DNA of 64,000 nucleotides from Magnolia sinica. Its lineage: Eukaryota; Streptophyta; Magnoliopsida; Magnoliales; Magnoliaceae. Below are positions 44,049-55,776 of the stretch, in pieces (the stretch's first letter is position 1; each line of letters starts with the position of its first letter). The stretch lies in contig NC_080584.1 of NCBI RefSeq assembly GCF_029962835.1, positions 83,604,862 to 83,668,861 on the forward strand, written 5' to 3'. Under the pieces are notes generated by a model. That model was not told where the DNA came from. It was given only the letters and a program-made list of their open reading frames with translations, and did no database searches. The position numbers and the translations under genes were made by a program.

Positions 44049-47000
44049 TGTAACATCCTGAAATTTTTGCTGTTTTGGATTGCCAAAAATCTTTTAATTT
44101 TTATTTTTTTTTAAAACTAGCCACATCGTCACTTACTAACCCTTGACGCTCGAGGTGAGCCTATACGTAGGTGATACCAGTAAAGAACCGCACAAATTCA
44201 ATTAACCAACCGTATGAAGCCAACAAATCCACCTGATCACTTAAACCTCAAGTCTAGCCTCATGAATTGCTTATTTAGGGCCCAATTTACCCAACCTATC
44301 ACTGACTAATCAAGACAACAGTAACTAAATTAAAGATCTACGTAAAGCTGAGCCAGTTATGACCCGGATTTTAACCAATGGACTAAAGTCAACCTATTTA
44401 CTCATTTAGCCTAAGAACCAACGATTTATAGTGATGATGACCGAATCATCATTTTCGCTAATTTCGAATAGGCTACACTATAAACTTAGTTAATTCAGAC
44501 CCTAACAACAGCACCCAAGAAATCTCCTTACCAAATTCATTTGAAAAATGCCTCGATTATCCGAGCAAGTTCCAGAAATTATAGAATAATGTTCGTCTCA
44601 CTAGGCTTGACGTCCATCGGGGGTGGCGGACCAAGAAAGTGCCCAGAACTGCTAAACTTGGGCCAGAAGCCAAGAGCTTGAAACACGCGAATCCCCTAGA
44701 CTGAAATCTGAAAATTTAAGTGAATAGATCTTCCCTCTTTTGCAAAATTATGACTTTTCGACCATTAGATCACAACGAAACTTGAGGCATGAGTTAAGAA
44801 TATTTTTCTACTCATATCTGTATAACTGTGGGCCCGATCGATCATCAGTGACCGTTGATCGCAAATCAGGCCCCCACGGCCAATCGGGTCATCCGTTTGC
44901 CGCCAAATTCGAACCAACCACTCATTAGACAATGAGGCACCTGCCCCATGACACAGATGGGTCAGGGGGCCACCGGAATGGCCTCAGGGGCCAGAAATTC
45001 ACCCATTAGGGGCATGCATATTGGAATAAGAGCTCCTAAGGCCATTTAGATGAAAATTTTAGACTATATAAGTCCAAGAAATTCACTCCCTTACTCCCAT
45101 ACGAATTTTGCTACAAGGGCGAGAGAGAGGGAGTGAGGAGTTGGATTTTGAGAAATTCTCCTTCATACCTTAACTCACATCAAAGCCTACGACTCCACCA
45201 CTGTAGAAGCGGCCCACCAGCCATAGAAAGGTAATCAGTCCAACCCATTCCAAATTTTAGGTATCCTAAGCCACTTACATGCTCTCTAACATGCAAGTTC
45301 TATCAGCGTAGGGCTCCAAAACACCAACCTGTGGGACCGGAACTGTAGGAGTAATATCCTGAACCATCGGATATATCCTAGGTGTGGACCATTATCCTTA
45401 AGGTGATCAATTATCGAACCTAGGCTGAAATTAATGATTGTGTGTGTGTGAAGTTGCCATGCATGTTGATTAGTAAGAAATTTGTTGGTAGTTCCTTCTA
45501 TTTAAATTTGCTTAACCATGTTTAGAATAGCCAATGTTTGTTTCCATGCTAGATTAGGCCAAGATATTGAATTGCCGCCCTTCTTTACTTTAATTTTTGC
45601 CATATGAAATTGATTTTGATGTATCCCCAAATTTATGATGATTTGGGGATAGTGTGCATGCATGTCGTTAATATGTGTCGATTGGGTTGAATGCCTATGT
45701 TTAATGATATGCATGCCCAAATTTTTTGTGGCTAAGAGCAGTTTATGATCTCCTGTATAATGTTAAACGATTAAATCATTTTCTGATTTGGCTAGTGAAA
45801 CTACAAAACTCACATGGGCAGCCCCATCGGTTGGGCCGCCCAACAACTAATCTGAACAATTTAGGTCAAACACGGATAGCTGATAATAGTTGGACTACAT
45901 GGGATGATTGCACTCAATGTCGGGTGTTCCGCAGTTTGCCTGAATTGAACAAATTAGCCTACCAACTGACCAACCATATCTGTTAACTATGTATGATCGT
46001 ACCTCTTTGAACCTGAGACACTTATGCTCATGTAGCGCCCACTAGTAACAACTATGATGAGATTCACAAGTCTCAGGAACTGGGCATGGTGGAATGTGAT
46101 ACTATGCTCGAGCTGTCGGCCTACGCTGAGGTGATGAGCCTCATCGTAGTGACCGTGAGCAATCAAGGGTACAAACCTGCCTCGTGAGCCGGGTATGGTG
46201 GAATGAGACACTATGCATGAGCTGTCGGCCTACGCTGGGGTGATGAACCTCCCCACAGTGACCACGAGTAAGCTTACTTTACAAGCCGCCTTTCGTATGC
46301 GTTTTCTGGAAGTGACGAACCCAAATGGATCAAGGATTGCAGCCGCAGCGGCTACATGAGCCTCACGATCGGGTTAGGGCATTGACTTCGTTAGGGTAGT
46401 TAACATGTTCATAACTGCATTGCATTAGTTAGGTTGACGACTAGGCAATCGAGGTCGCACTGAGGGAGTGTTGGGCATATGTGATTGTTAGATGGTGTCG
46501 CTTAAGGGAGTGTTGGATGGCGAAGGCATACATCATATCACAATAATATGCATACGCATTAACAAGAGTAGGTAGGAACTTTGTGTTTGATGCTTTTCAT
46601 TAATCACACCTATGGAATTGATAACTTATGTAACTTATTACTAATGGAACCCATTGAGTTGATCACTCACTCCCACTCTGGGACGATGTTTTAAAACACC
46701 AATCAGACACTTTCATAGATGTAGGTACTAAAAATCTGATGTGTTGGATGAGGCTCACATAGACTCGGAGGAGTCCTTGTACTTTTAGTTGCTGGATGGG
46801 CCGATGTCGAATACCTGAGGGATGTCAATGAGATTTTAGAGTCGACACATTTGTATTTTTAGAACTGTAAACTTTCCTTAGTTATAGTCCTGTTCTCTGG
46901 ATAGACATATTTCACTTGTTAACTGATTTACTAGCATTAAAATTTATATTTATTCCATGGTACATCGCGTAGTCTATTTTAATTCTATGAACTGCTCAAA

Positions 47001-47106
47001 TGACAGGTGAAACGAATTATAAAATCCCGCTTCTACAAAGCATAAGTGGCACCTAGGATGTCAAGAGTCGAGTATCTACCTGACCCCTGAAATCCGGGGC
47101 GTTACA
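44049..47106 (+). mobile_element. Solo LTR, Ty3/gypsy type (3,058 bp), TSD GAAGG
   Basis: GAAGG duplicates exactly at 44044-44048 and 47107-47111. The LTR starts TGTAACATCC and ends GGGGCGTTACA. It shares with the LTR at 1088 the GACTAGGCAATCGAGGTCGC block (about 46437) and CACTCACTCCCACTCTGGGA (about 46663). The interrupted host reads GTGGGCCCTAGGAAGG then TTTAAACGG, as in the uninterrupted element at 5440-5876, confirming both boundaries. Confidence 0.96.
45065..45072 (+). promoter_or_regulatory. TATA box of the solo LTR
   Basis: TATATAAG about 50 bp before the GAGAGAGAGGGAG leader (45120-45135), the expected U3/R arrangement. Without internal coding sequence its remaining role would be as a stray promoter. 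Confidence 0.5.
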
Positions 47107-47589
47107 GAAGGTTTAAACGGTGATGGTCGTTGTCATCACTGCTTTCTGTGCTTTGGTCCACTCCAGGCTTCTATCTGCATCCTTTTTCTGCTCATGCCCT
47201 AGAATGATTTGTCAAAATGGATGAACAACTTGAATGAAACACATATATCGTAGTGGGCCTTATAGAGCCCTTGACAGGACCGTCCATTTCTAGCTAGGTC
47301 CTAGTGGAGATGGTATCCAATCTGCCCCTCGATCACCACTGTTTTTTGTGGTGTGGTTAACTTGAACTTTCGATTTGCTTTATTTTTGGGCTTATGTCCT
47401 AAAATGAGCTGGTAAGATGGATAAATTGTGTGGATGTAAAACACATACTGTCACGCCCCAAATTCAGAAATCGGATTCGCAGGAATCCCGATCACCGAAT
47501 TTGGTGCCAACAGCCTCCGTAGTACCCCATTCTCGGGTCCTAGCGTCCATACGCCAAATTCCGATCCTGGGATCCTACAAGGAGGATTT

Positions 47590-47612
47590 TTTTTTTTTTT
47601 TTTTTTTTTTTT
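47590..47612. repeat. Poly(T) run
   Basis: An uninterrupted T tract of about 23 bp near the left end of the large LTR-type insertion. Confidence 0.95.
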
Positions 47613-49379
47613 GTACATTTAACTCATAATAAGCATAACCACAAGATTACCCAATTCACAAAGGCAACATCATCATCACATATCCACTAATATAATCATT
47701 TGAGTACAATGCTGAAAGGAAAAATACATATATCGAAATCAAAGCTCCAGAATACAACTGCACGCTCCAAGCTCAACGCTGCTGCAACCTAATAACACCT
47801 GCACGCATCTATCGTGCATAAGCTTATAGAAAGCTTAGAGGGCGGTGTAAGTGTGTGCACAAGGTAAGTGCCAAGTATTCAATACAATGCCATTATCATA
47901 CAAACTGGAAGTACTGGTAATCCATAAATCGTACAATATTGGAATAAGCAAAAATACTAGCAAGATCTGAGTAAGCAGAAATACTGACAAGAGCAGAAAT
48001 TATCAGAGTAAACAGAAATACTCACAAGATCATAGATCATACGATAACAGAGTAAGCGGAAATACGAACAAGTCCATGAGCCAATCAATATTAGAATACG
48101 CAATATATAACAGCTACGCAAACGAGGAGTCATAAAGAGCCAAATATCAAATACCGAGAATGCAATAGGGTATATAATTCCTTATGTGTTCACAAATACG
48201 TCAGCCATATCTAGACCATATAAATGCAGAAGCACAGTAACCCAAGATGTCGTATGCCGCGGATGTAATGCAATATGCGATATAAATGAAATGACCAAGC
48301 TGGAGTGTGAGTCGGGATGATAATATGTGGTGTTGCAGGCTATGGGGTCCATCACAAGGGACTTCTATCCAAACCAGTCCCATACCTAAATTTGGATAGT
48401 CAGACTCAATGTGGTAAACTCCTGATCTCAGGTTAGTCGCGCGCCCCAACCGAAATCCTGGCCATTGGAATGCACACGTAACAACTAGTTGCATACCACC
48501 AACCCGAGTAGATAGTGAATGAATGAATGCATGAAGGAGTATGCAACTCCTGCTCACTAAATCCACATATCAGTACGGTTCATCTCTGGGATCATCACCG
48601 GGGTTTAGTACACTCCAAATGGCACTGCCGCTCTCCCAGCCGCACAGTCCAAGTGAGCGTAAGAAACCTCACTATCCGCCTGACCAATAGTCTGCCAATA
48701 CCTATCCGGCATGTCGATAGCGGACCCATTCACGAGCTGGTCAAACTCAGCCTAGTATTGCCCCCTACCCTCGGGCGGGTAAGGCCACACCCCCTCCCAA
48801 CCGACCACGACACAGTGGGAGACGCGGCCTCCTGGTATTCGGCACTCGGGCGCTCATGTATCCACTCGGTCTCGACGTTAGGGCGTCTCCTGGCCACGGA
48901 GGTTTAGGGATTTTCACCCAGGGACATCTAAGGCGCCCGTATGCTAGAACAAAATATTTCCGGCGTCCCATTTGGCCATCCACGATATGCCTGTGGAGGC
49001 TACGACCCTGATGTCGCTAGGGCGTACAATAATCATAATGCGAGATGCATGAGTCGTACAATCCAGTCATGCATCAATCCTGCACACACCGCGTGCTCAT
49101 GTGAGATAACCTCCGCCTATCAGGGAGTCTCAATACAACATGCTCAATGACATATGCAATGATCAACCACATCTCATAACAAACATGCAGATGATGCGTA
49201 TGGGCATGTATCATGATGCTATGCTGTCACATACTCATAATCGGTATCAGCAATCGTCATCGACAATCGACCTCGACAATGTGGACATTTAACCAACATT
49301 GCCCCCAAGGGATGGCCCTCATGGATCCTAACATATAGTGGACCCATGACCTCACACAAGGGCCAAATGTAGAACACCA

Positions 49380-50860
49380 TGGGCCTTACTCAAGATCTTA
49401 ATACATATCACGATGGGCCTTTCACATGGGCCTAACATACATCACAATGGCTCCATAGCCTAGCCCTCAAACACACCACAATGGGCTTCGTACAATCATA
49501 ATGGGCCGCGTCACATGGGGCTAATACGCATCACATGGGCTACATATACATCATAATGGGCCACGTCCATGGGCCTTTATACATCATAGTGGGCCTCAAC
49601 CTACGGGCATAGTATACATCACAATCGGAATCCACAATTGGCCACAATGATTGGCCTTGATCGATAATCAGCCAATCGACCACAACAATCATAATCGGTA
49701 GTCGATAATCAGAATTGATCAATAATCAGCCTCGTTGATTGGTCGAACATGGCCTATGGGAAGGTCACAATATGAACATTCAACCATCATTGCCCATCAA
49801 AGTGGACATTTAACCCACATTGCTCCCAAGTAGTGGCCCATGTAGAGTCAAACATAAGGTGGGCCCAAATATCCAACAGGTGGTCTCAAATAGTCATCAC
49901 AGGTGGGCCTTACACACGCAGCACGTGGGCTTATGCATCACCGTGGGTCGATACATTAGGCCGCACCATTAGCCTAATGTGCACATCAAGGTGGGTCGCA
50001 TCATTGGGCCGCATCAATGGGCGTCAATCCAACAAGTGGGCCGCATCAATGAGCCAGAAATACATCTCGATGGGCCTCATCACATGAGTAGGAATATTTC
50101 ACAATGGCCTCACTAAATGGGTAGGAAACACATCTCAATGGGCCTCATCATAGGAGCAGGAATATATATCACAATGGGCCTCACTAAATGGGTTGGAAAT
50201 ACATCTAAATGGGCCATGACGTACGGGCCGAGTATACATCTCAATGGGGCACGACCCATGGGCCCCAGTACATCATAATGAGCCGTAACCCGTGGGCCTC
50301 AAATACAACAAGTAGGCCACATCAATGGGCCTTATATACACCTCAGGCGGGCCTTGCTCATGGGCCTCAAATACATAACAAGTGGGCCCTACACATGGGC
50401 CTTATACGCATCAAATGGGCCACATATATAAGCCTTAAACACATCAAATGGGCCACGCGTCATGGGCCCAATACATATCGCAATGGGCTTGCATCAATGG
50501 GCCGCACTAATGGGCCTCATACACACCAAGCGGGTTGCCTCAATGGGCCGCACAAATGCACAATAGGTAAGCCCTGTGCATGCAGCAGATGGGCCCCACC
50601 AGATGGTTAGTGTGGATATAGAATGCATACATCTAGTGGGTCACACGTCCCACGGACGGTGTGGATCATACATCGAGGCTGGCCCTATATGACCTGGATG
50701 GTTAGGATGGAACATATGAGGTGGGCTCTGCTCATGGGTTCTAAATACATTACAATGGGCCTTAACCCATGGCCTTTAAATACATCTCAATGGGCCTCAA
50801 CCCATGGGCTCTGAATACATCTCAATGGGCCTCAACCCATGAGCTCTGATATATATATCA
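49380..50860. repeat. Degenerate minisatellite with CACAATGGGCC units
   Basis: Dozens of imperfect units of roughly 20-45 bp share the pattern ATACATCACAATGGGCCTC and ACCCATGGGC. ORFs here (for example 50209-50610) are repetitive, low-complexity artefacts (WAxxxHGPxT patterns). Confidence 0.8.
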
Positions 50861-51067
50861 TAATGGGGTGCCTGCCCTGGATGGCGTGGATCAAAATACA
50901 TCACGGTGCATCCCATCAAAATAGTTGGACAGTATGGATATAAAACATATATATCATGTGGGATCCATGTGTACAACGGATGCATCAAGGTGGGCCACTG
51001 CATAGACGGTGCAGATACAACACTGCATCATGGTGGGGTAGTACATGGTACTAATGATGATCAGTAC

Positions 51068-51220
51068 TGTCCAAACATTGACCGGGTAGAACAGCACCAT
51101 CCAAACGTTTCCTATGTAAATCAACACCATTCAAACATTACCTATGTAAATTAGCACTGTCCAAACATTGGACAAGTAAATATGCACCATCCAAACGTTG
51201 GACAGCACTTGTCCAAACAA
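51068..51220. repeat. Five-unit tandem repeat, 30-bp period
   Basis: Units begin GTCCAAACATTG, ATCCAAACGTTT, ATTCAAACATTA, GTCCAAACATTG and ATCCAAACGTTG. Each is followed by a GTAAAT- or GTAGAA-like segment ending GCAC or ACAC. The period is regular at 30 bp, unlike the neighbouring minisatellite. Confidence 0.8.
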
Positions 51221-51326
51221 GTCCAGCACCGTCCATCACTGTCTGGATGGGGTGGATGAAACAACACATCACGGTTGGCCCAAAGCAAATGGGTTTCCAC
51301 GTGGGGCCACCAGATATGGATAAAAT

Positions 51327-51327
<1 letters not shown>

Positions 51328-51360
<33 letters not shown>
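51328..51360. repeat. (ATT)n microsatellite
   Basis: About eleven ATT units. Confidence 0.95.
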
Positions 51361-51361
<1 letters not shown>

Positions 51362-51879
51362 TACTGCTACTTTGAAAATGACCACCGTCCAGTCCAGTCC
51401 AGGCCCTGGACATTAGGGACGGACGGTGCAGATGCAATACTATGATGTGGGACCCGCAAAACTTGCAGACGTTAATTCAGCAGTCGCCTGCTGCTGGGTC
51501 CCACGTCCTTAGATGATGGACGGTGTGGATTAAAACACATATATCATGGTAGTCCCCACGTGGGAGATGGACGGGGTAGACAAAAACACTTACATCACAG
51601 TGTATACCACTGTCCAGCTGCTGGACGGTGGATGAAACACATGCATCAAACGGTACCCACCGTCCAGCCTCTGGGTGGTGTGGATGCATCATATACACAT
51701 AGGTGGGGGGTCCACGGAACTGCTGACGTACAGCAGTAGCTGAGGCTGTTTAATCTCAACCGTCCATCATATAAAACATATGTCAGGATGGTCCCCACAG
51801 CAGCTGGTGACGTCCACATAGCAGCTGAATGCTGAAGATGGACCGTATGGATACAAGGCATGTATCAGGTGGGTCCCAT

Positions 51880-52545
51880 GTGGGGCCCACCATATTGCTT
51901 ACATGTCATCCAATCCGTTGATAAGGTCACATGGCCCTAGATGAATGATAAAAACAAATTTAATAGCTGATCCAAAACTTCTGTGATACCCAAAAAGAGT
52001 CTCAATGGCAGCCGTTTAATCTCACTGTTTCCTCTAATGTGGGCCACCTGAGTGTGCTATAAGGCTGATTTTTGGGGTGTCCCGCTGCCCTAAGGCGGCC
52101 CACCAAATGCAAGGTGTTGATGTTCCAACACACCTCACGGTGGGGCCCACGGCTGGGACATGGGTTCCTGGCCACCGTTTCACGTCACACGACACCAGGA
52201 GCAGGAGGACGCTGCTGGCGTCCTCGGTCAGCAGCAGAAGTGTTGCTCATGTTTCTGTTTTTTTTTTTTTTTTGAAAACCAAATTTCTATGGTTTTTCAC
52301 AGGTGGGGCCCACATTAGGTGGATCCACTCCACCCATTAGATTTCATAGCTCAACACAAGTCAAAAGAGTCCAATATCCAATATATTTAGGCGAGTAGAA
52401 AAATTAAAGTGAATTTAAATGGTGAAAATTACTATTTCCACTGGTATGGCCCGTCTGACAAGCGGATTATCTTCGTTTTTCGGGTCAACGCCTATAATGA
52501 TCTAGGGAAAGGAATGGATGGCTTGGATTAAAATCATGCACTAAG
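51880..52545. mobile_element. Foldback-family sequence inside the large LTR
   Basis: TGGGGCCCACCATATTG, CATCCAATCCGTTGATAAGG and TGATCCAAAACTTCTGTG match family interior blocks. The right portion (GGAATGGATGGCTTGGATTA, about 52511) is diverged. Boundaries uncertain. Confidence 0.5.
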
Positions 52546-52577
52546 GTGGGGCCTATAAGAGTGGCCCATCCCAAACC

Positions 52578-52579
<2 letters not shown>

Positions 52580-52669
<90 letters not shown>
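52580..52669. repeat. (AT)45 microsatellite
   Basis: An almost perfect AT run of about 90 bp, followed by a poly(A) run to 52681. Confidence 0.97.
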
Positions 52670-52674
<5 letters not shown>

Positions 52675-53705
52675 AAAAAAACTGCTAGCACGCCACTGTC
52701 TTCACGCTAAAACAACGTCCAGCGTCCCTGGACGCTGGACGGACGGCGTGGGTATATGTATCATCAAGGTGGGTCCCACATGTGGGGACCATGGCTGGTG
52801 GGTCCCATGTGGACATGGTCCACTTGATTTGAATCAATCTGATGCATACATTTTCCATCATCCAGGGGGTAGGGCCCACATGGCTTGGATGGTTTGAATA
52901 AGACATTCATCAAGATGTGGTTCATTCGAGTGGGCCACACAGCCACATCATCACACCAAAATATTGAAAGAGACAGGGGGGAGAGAGAAAGAAGCACCCA
53001 CCTTAGATCTTAGACTCACTCTTCCACCAATGTGATCTAGAGCTCCAAAGGAACAAAATTTAATGGTTGAGATTGATTTTAGAGGGTTGGATTTAGGGGT
53101 GGAGAGCTTGCAAAAGGATTGGAAATAGAGAGCTCTAATGGACGTTGGGAGCTCTCTCTCTTGCTAGGAAATAAGAAAGAAAGAGGAAGGGAGAGAGATA
53201 AGAGAGAGAGAGAGTAATAAATGCATGTGTAATAAATGCATGTCATAATGAATGTAAGGGAGGGGGGTTAGGGGTCTAGACTACCTATAGGTAGCTAGAG
53301 GTCTAGACTAGCCATAGGTGGGTAGGAAATTATGAGGATGATGATGTCATGCATACATAGGGTGGCATGCCATGCCATAGGTGGGTCCCACAAATGCGAT
53401 CAAGGTTCAAATAAAGCGCGACCTACATCTTTTGATGTACATCTCGGATTGTCATACGAGACGCGGCGTTGGAACCACAGCGACGATGCGGTCGCAATGA
53501 CATAGGTCTTAGGTCAAGCCGACTCGAAATTATAGGATAACACTCAAGGTCGCATGCAAATGCTATCTACGCATCGCAGGTCGCTGGAATTCGACCGGGA
53601 GGACCGCAGGAGCCTATGGAATGGTACAGACAAGGATACGAGTCTCACACATACATAATGGTGGGCCCTACAATGCCCAACACCACCTATCTCGGTGGTG
53701 GTAGG

Positions 53706-54475
53706 TGTTGGAATTTGGTTTTTGAAAATAAAAAATAGTCAATTTTTTTTTTCTTCAGAATTTTCGTTTGCTGTCAAAACAATTTTGGAAAATTTCAAAT
53801 AAAAAAGTGTGGTTTGTGCTTTTATCTCACATTGGAAATAAGAAAAGAAAACACTTAGTTTATATGTGGAGGTGCGTGTAGTATTCTTGGAGTTTTCGGA
53901 GATTGAAATCCTTGGGTTGTGTGTTTCAGTGCTACGCACGCACATGCACATGCTTGGGCATGGGCACAGGTGGGGGCGTGGGTAGTATGGTTGTAGTGGC
54001 ACACTTTGCACTTTGCAAGTAACCTTACACAAACCATCCCGAGATGGTGCGAGTGTTCTGAAATGAGCCTGGGTGTGAGGACACCTAGTAACGGTTCACT
54101 CTCCTGGTGTATATATAAACCAGACTATTCCTGTTCAAAAATCAATCAACTCCAACAGATCTCTCATCATCCATTAGATCTCACAGAAATCATCTCCATA
54201 TAATAATACTGCAAATACGTCCATTGCTTTGAGTCTGTCAGAAGATCAACTGCGTTGAAAAGTTCCTAAGTGGACCCTTAGTGATTGTTGCACGCGGGAT
54301 CTAAATAGACTTGTCTTATACTGTAAGCAATTCGCTTGTAACCTATTAGTAATTGATAATGGGGCGAATCACGCTTTAAGGACAACATAATTTTTATGTG
54401 ATTCAGCTGGTGAAGTAAAAAATAATTTATTTTATTTTATTTTTATTTTCAGTATTTCCAACATATTTTCCAACA
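53706..54475 (+). mobile_element. Probable Ty1/copia-type solo LTR (770 bp)
   Basis: It begins TGTTGGAAT and ends TTTTCCAACA, 8-bp inverted ends typical of plant copia LTRs. It includes TATATAAA at 54112-54119 and a T-rich 3' portion. Flanks are GTAGG and GTGGG, a one-mismatch 5-bp duplication. The last 12 bp are nearly duplicated (TATTTCCAACA then TATTTTCCAACA), so the end could instead be at 54463. No gag or pol follows. Confidence 0.7.
54112..54119 (+). promoter_or_regulatory. TATA box of the copia-type LTR
   Basis: TATATAAA in the middle of the LTR, followed by a CAACTCC/ATCTCTC leader. Confidence 0.55.
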
Positions 54476-54480
54476 GTGGG

Positions 54481-55010
54481 GTCACCACCCGATTGTACAA
54501 GTCAATCCAAATAACTGAGTCTAAAAACCATGATGGGCACAGTGGAATTTGCGGGCGCACATGGACGGCAGCGGGACCAGGGATCAGCAAATCAATGGAT
54601 AAAGACATTCATCCATCATGAGGTCCATTTCCTGAGTGGAAATGATACTGATCTTTTTCCAAAGCTAGTGGTGGTGATGGTGGATAAGGAGCTAAGAATC
54701 ACAAAATCCATGCTGGGTGCAATTTCCACGTGCCCATGGAGATAAACCCAAAGTGGGACTCATGTTTTCCTACATGCAGATATGGATGTCCATGGACATC
54801 ACTTTTCATGATAGTCAGAGCAATGTTCAGACCTGCCAAGCCATCCATTTCAATTCCACTACTCATTATGATATTCTGTTATTCTCTAAAGTAAATTATA
54901 ATCAAGTCCATCAGTGGATGGGATTCGGGTTGGTCATTTCCTTTTTCCGGACCCGATTAAGAGATTACAATCTGGTTTTTCCTGGGTGGGGGGAATGGAT
55001 TAGGTGCCGC
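54481..55010. other. Intergenic, no gene recognised
   Basis: The frames at 54530-54745 and 54717-55139 have no identifiable motif, and the latter runs into a CT/T microsatellite. Confidence 0.4.
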
Positions 55011-55520
55011 CGACCTCACCCAAAATACCGTGGGGCCCACCTTGACGTATGTATTCTATATCCACACCGTCTATTTTTTCTCTCTCTCTCTCTCTCTCTG
55101 TTTTTTTTTTTTTTTTTTTCAGATTATTTTAGGGCATGACCACGTAACATGAAGGACCATACAGTAGGGAAAAAAAACAGGTGATTGTCCATTAATGAGC
55201 CACCAAAGTTTTGGATCGATCTGATATTTTATTTTATTTTATTTTATTTGACTTCATCTACGTTTTTGTGACCTTATCAACAGGTTGAATGGAAAATAAG
55301 CATTATGGAAACATTACTATGGGCCTTAGGAAGTTTTTAATGTTAAGGCATTCAATCACCAATGTTACCTATGGTATGATCCCCTGATTTTTTGATCTAT
55401 TTCATCTTAGGCTCAGCCTTAAAATGATTTGGCAAAACGGATGGATGGCATGGATGTAGAATTCATACATCAAGGTAGGCCCCACAACAAGGGCCGCATG
55501 GGGGAGGCCGGGCCAGCGCA
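54992..55520. mobile_element. Foldback-family element
   Basis: Left: GGATTAGGTGCCGCC, then CGTGGGGCCCACCTTG and TATATCCACACCGTC. Right: GGATGGCATGGATGTAGAAT, CATACATCAAGGTAGGCCCC, ending with TCTAATCCGC. An internal CT run and T run (55079-55120) have expanded one arm. The CGGATTAG outer end matches other copies. Confidence 0.65.
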
Positions 55521-55626
55521 TCTAATCCGCTACCGCGGGTGGGTGCCGTATACGGATACGGAATCCGGTAATTTGGTTAGTATCCTTATCCAGTGCATAT
55601 ATTGGAACCTAAACAAATGTAATTTA

Positions 55627-55732
55627 GGCTTTGTTTGGTTGCACCAAATTTCATAAAATATCATTTAATCTGCACTCAAGGAGATAGGTCACTAATGAGA
55701 TATCATGATATTTGGTGCAACCAAACACATCC
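55627..55732. mobile_element. Tourist-like (PIF/Harbinger) MITE, 106 bp, TSD TTA
   Basis: TTA flanks both sides (55624-55626 and 55733-55735). Arms are TTTGGTTGCACCAAAT on the left and ATTTGGTGCAACCAAA on the right, with outer GGCTTTG and CACATCC. Non-coding and very short, so it would fold into a near-perfect hairpin. Confidence 0.88.
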
Positions 55733-55776
55733 TTAGTAAAAATGAAATGAAAAATATATATGATTTGTAATGGGTG

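Larger units (their letters stand above)
43708..47334. mobile_element. Inner foldback element split by a solo LTR
   Basis: Left end GCGGATTGGGTATTACCCCC, right end read inwards GCAGATTGGATACCATCTCC. CACTAGGACC follows in both arms, then GGGACCCATCGTGATGTATG against AAACACATATATCGTAGTGG. Flanking TCAATCAC and TCGATCAC give a one-mismatch target duplication in the outer element. The LTR at 44049-47106 interrupts it; without that LTR it is about 570 bp. Confidence 0.72.
47449..53649 (-). mobile_element. Large LTR-type insertion (6,201 bp), TSD CATAC, probably a solo LTR
   Basis: CATAC duplicates exactly at 47444-47448 and 53650-53654. Read on the minus strand it starts TGTGAGACTCG and ends GGGGCGTGACA, a gypsy-type LTR end. 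No gag or pol sequence was found in it, so it looks like a single very long LTR. Its length comes partly from internal repeats: an ATGGGCC-rich minisatellite, 30-bp repeats, an ATT run and a 90-bp AT run, plus foldback-like sequence at about 51880-52545. Solo status is inferred, since I cannot exclude a non-autonomous element with unrecognised LTRs. Confidence 0.78.
43461..53690. mobile_element. Outer foldback element split by later insertions
   Basis: Pieces at 43461-43707, 47335-47448 and 53655-53690 together give the usual interior and right arm of the foldback family. These include GGAAAATACAAATATAAGCT, GTTTTTTGTGGTGTGG, AAAATGAGCTGGTAAGATGG, AAACACATAC and ATAATGGTGGGCCC. The left arm is eroded. 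The intervening DNA is another foldback element and a large LTR. Confidence 0.75.

Noticed and set aside
50209-50610. 133-codon repetitive protein
   Set aside because: Its WA/HGP repeats are the ATGGGCC minisatellite read through.
49380-50860. CRISPR-like array
   Set aside because: Repeats are variable in sequence and spacing, lack unique spacers, and the genome is a plant's; it is a degenerate minisatellite.
54717-55139. 140-codon ORF
   Set aside because: It ends in a CT/T microsatellite and overlaps a foldback element; no motif.
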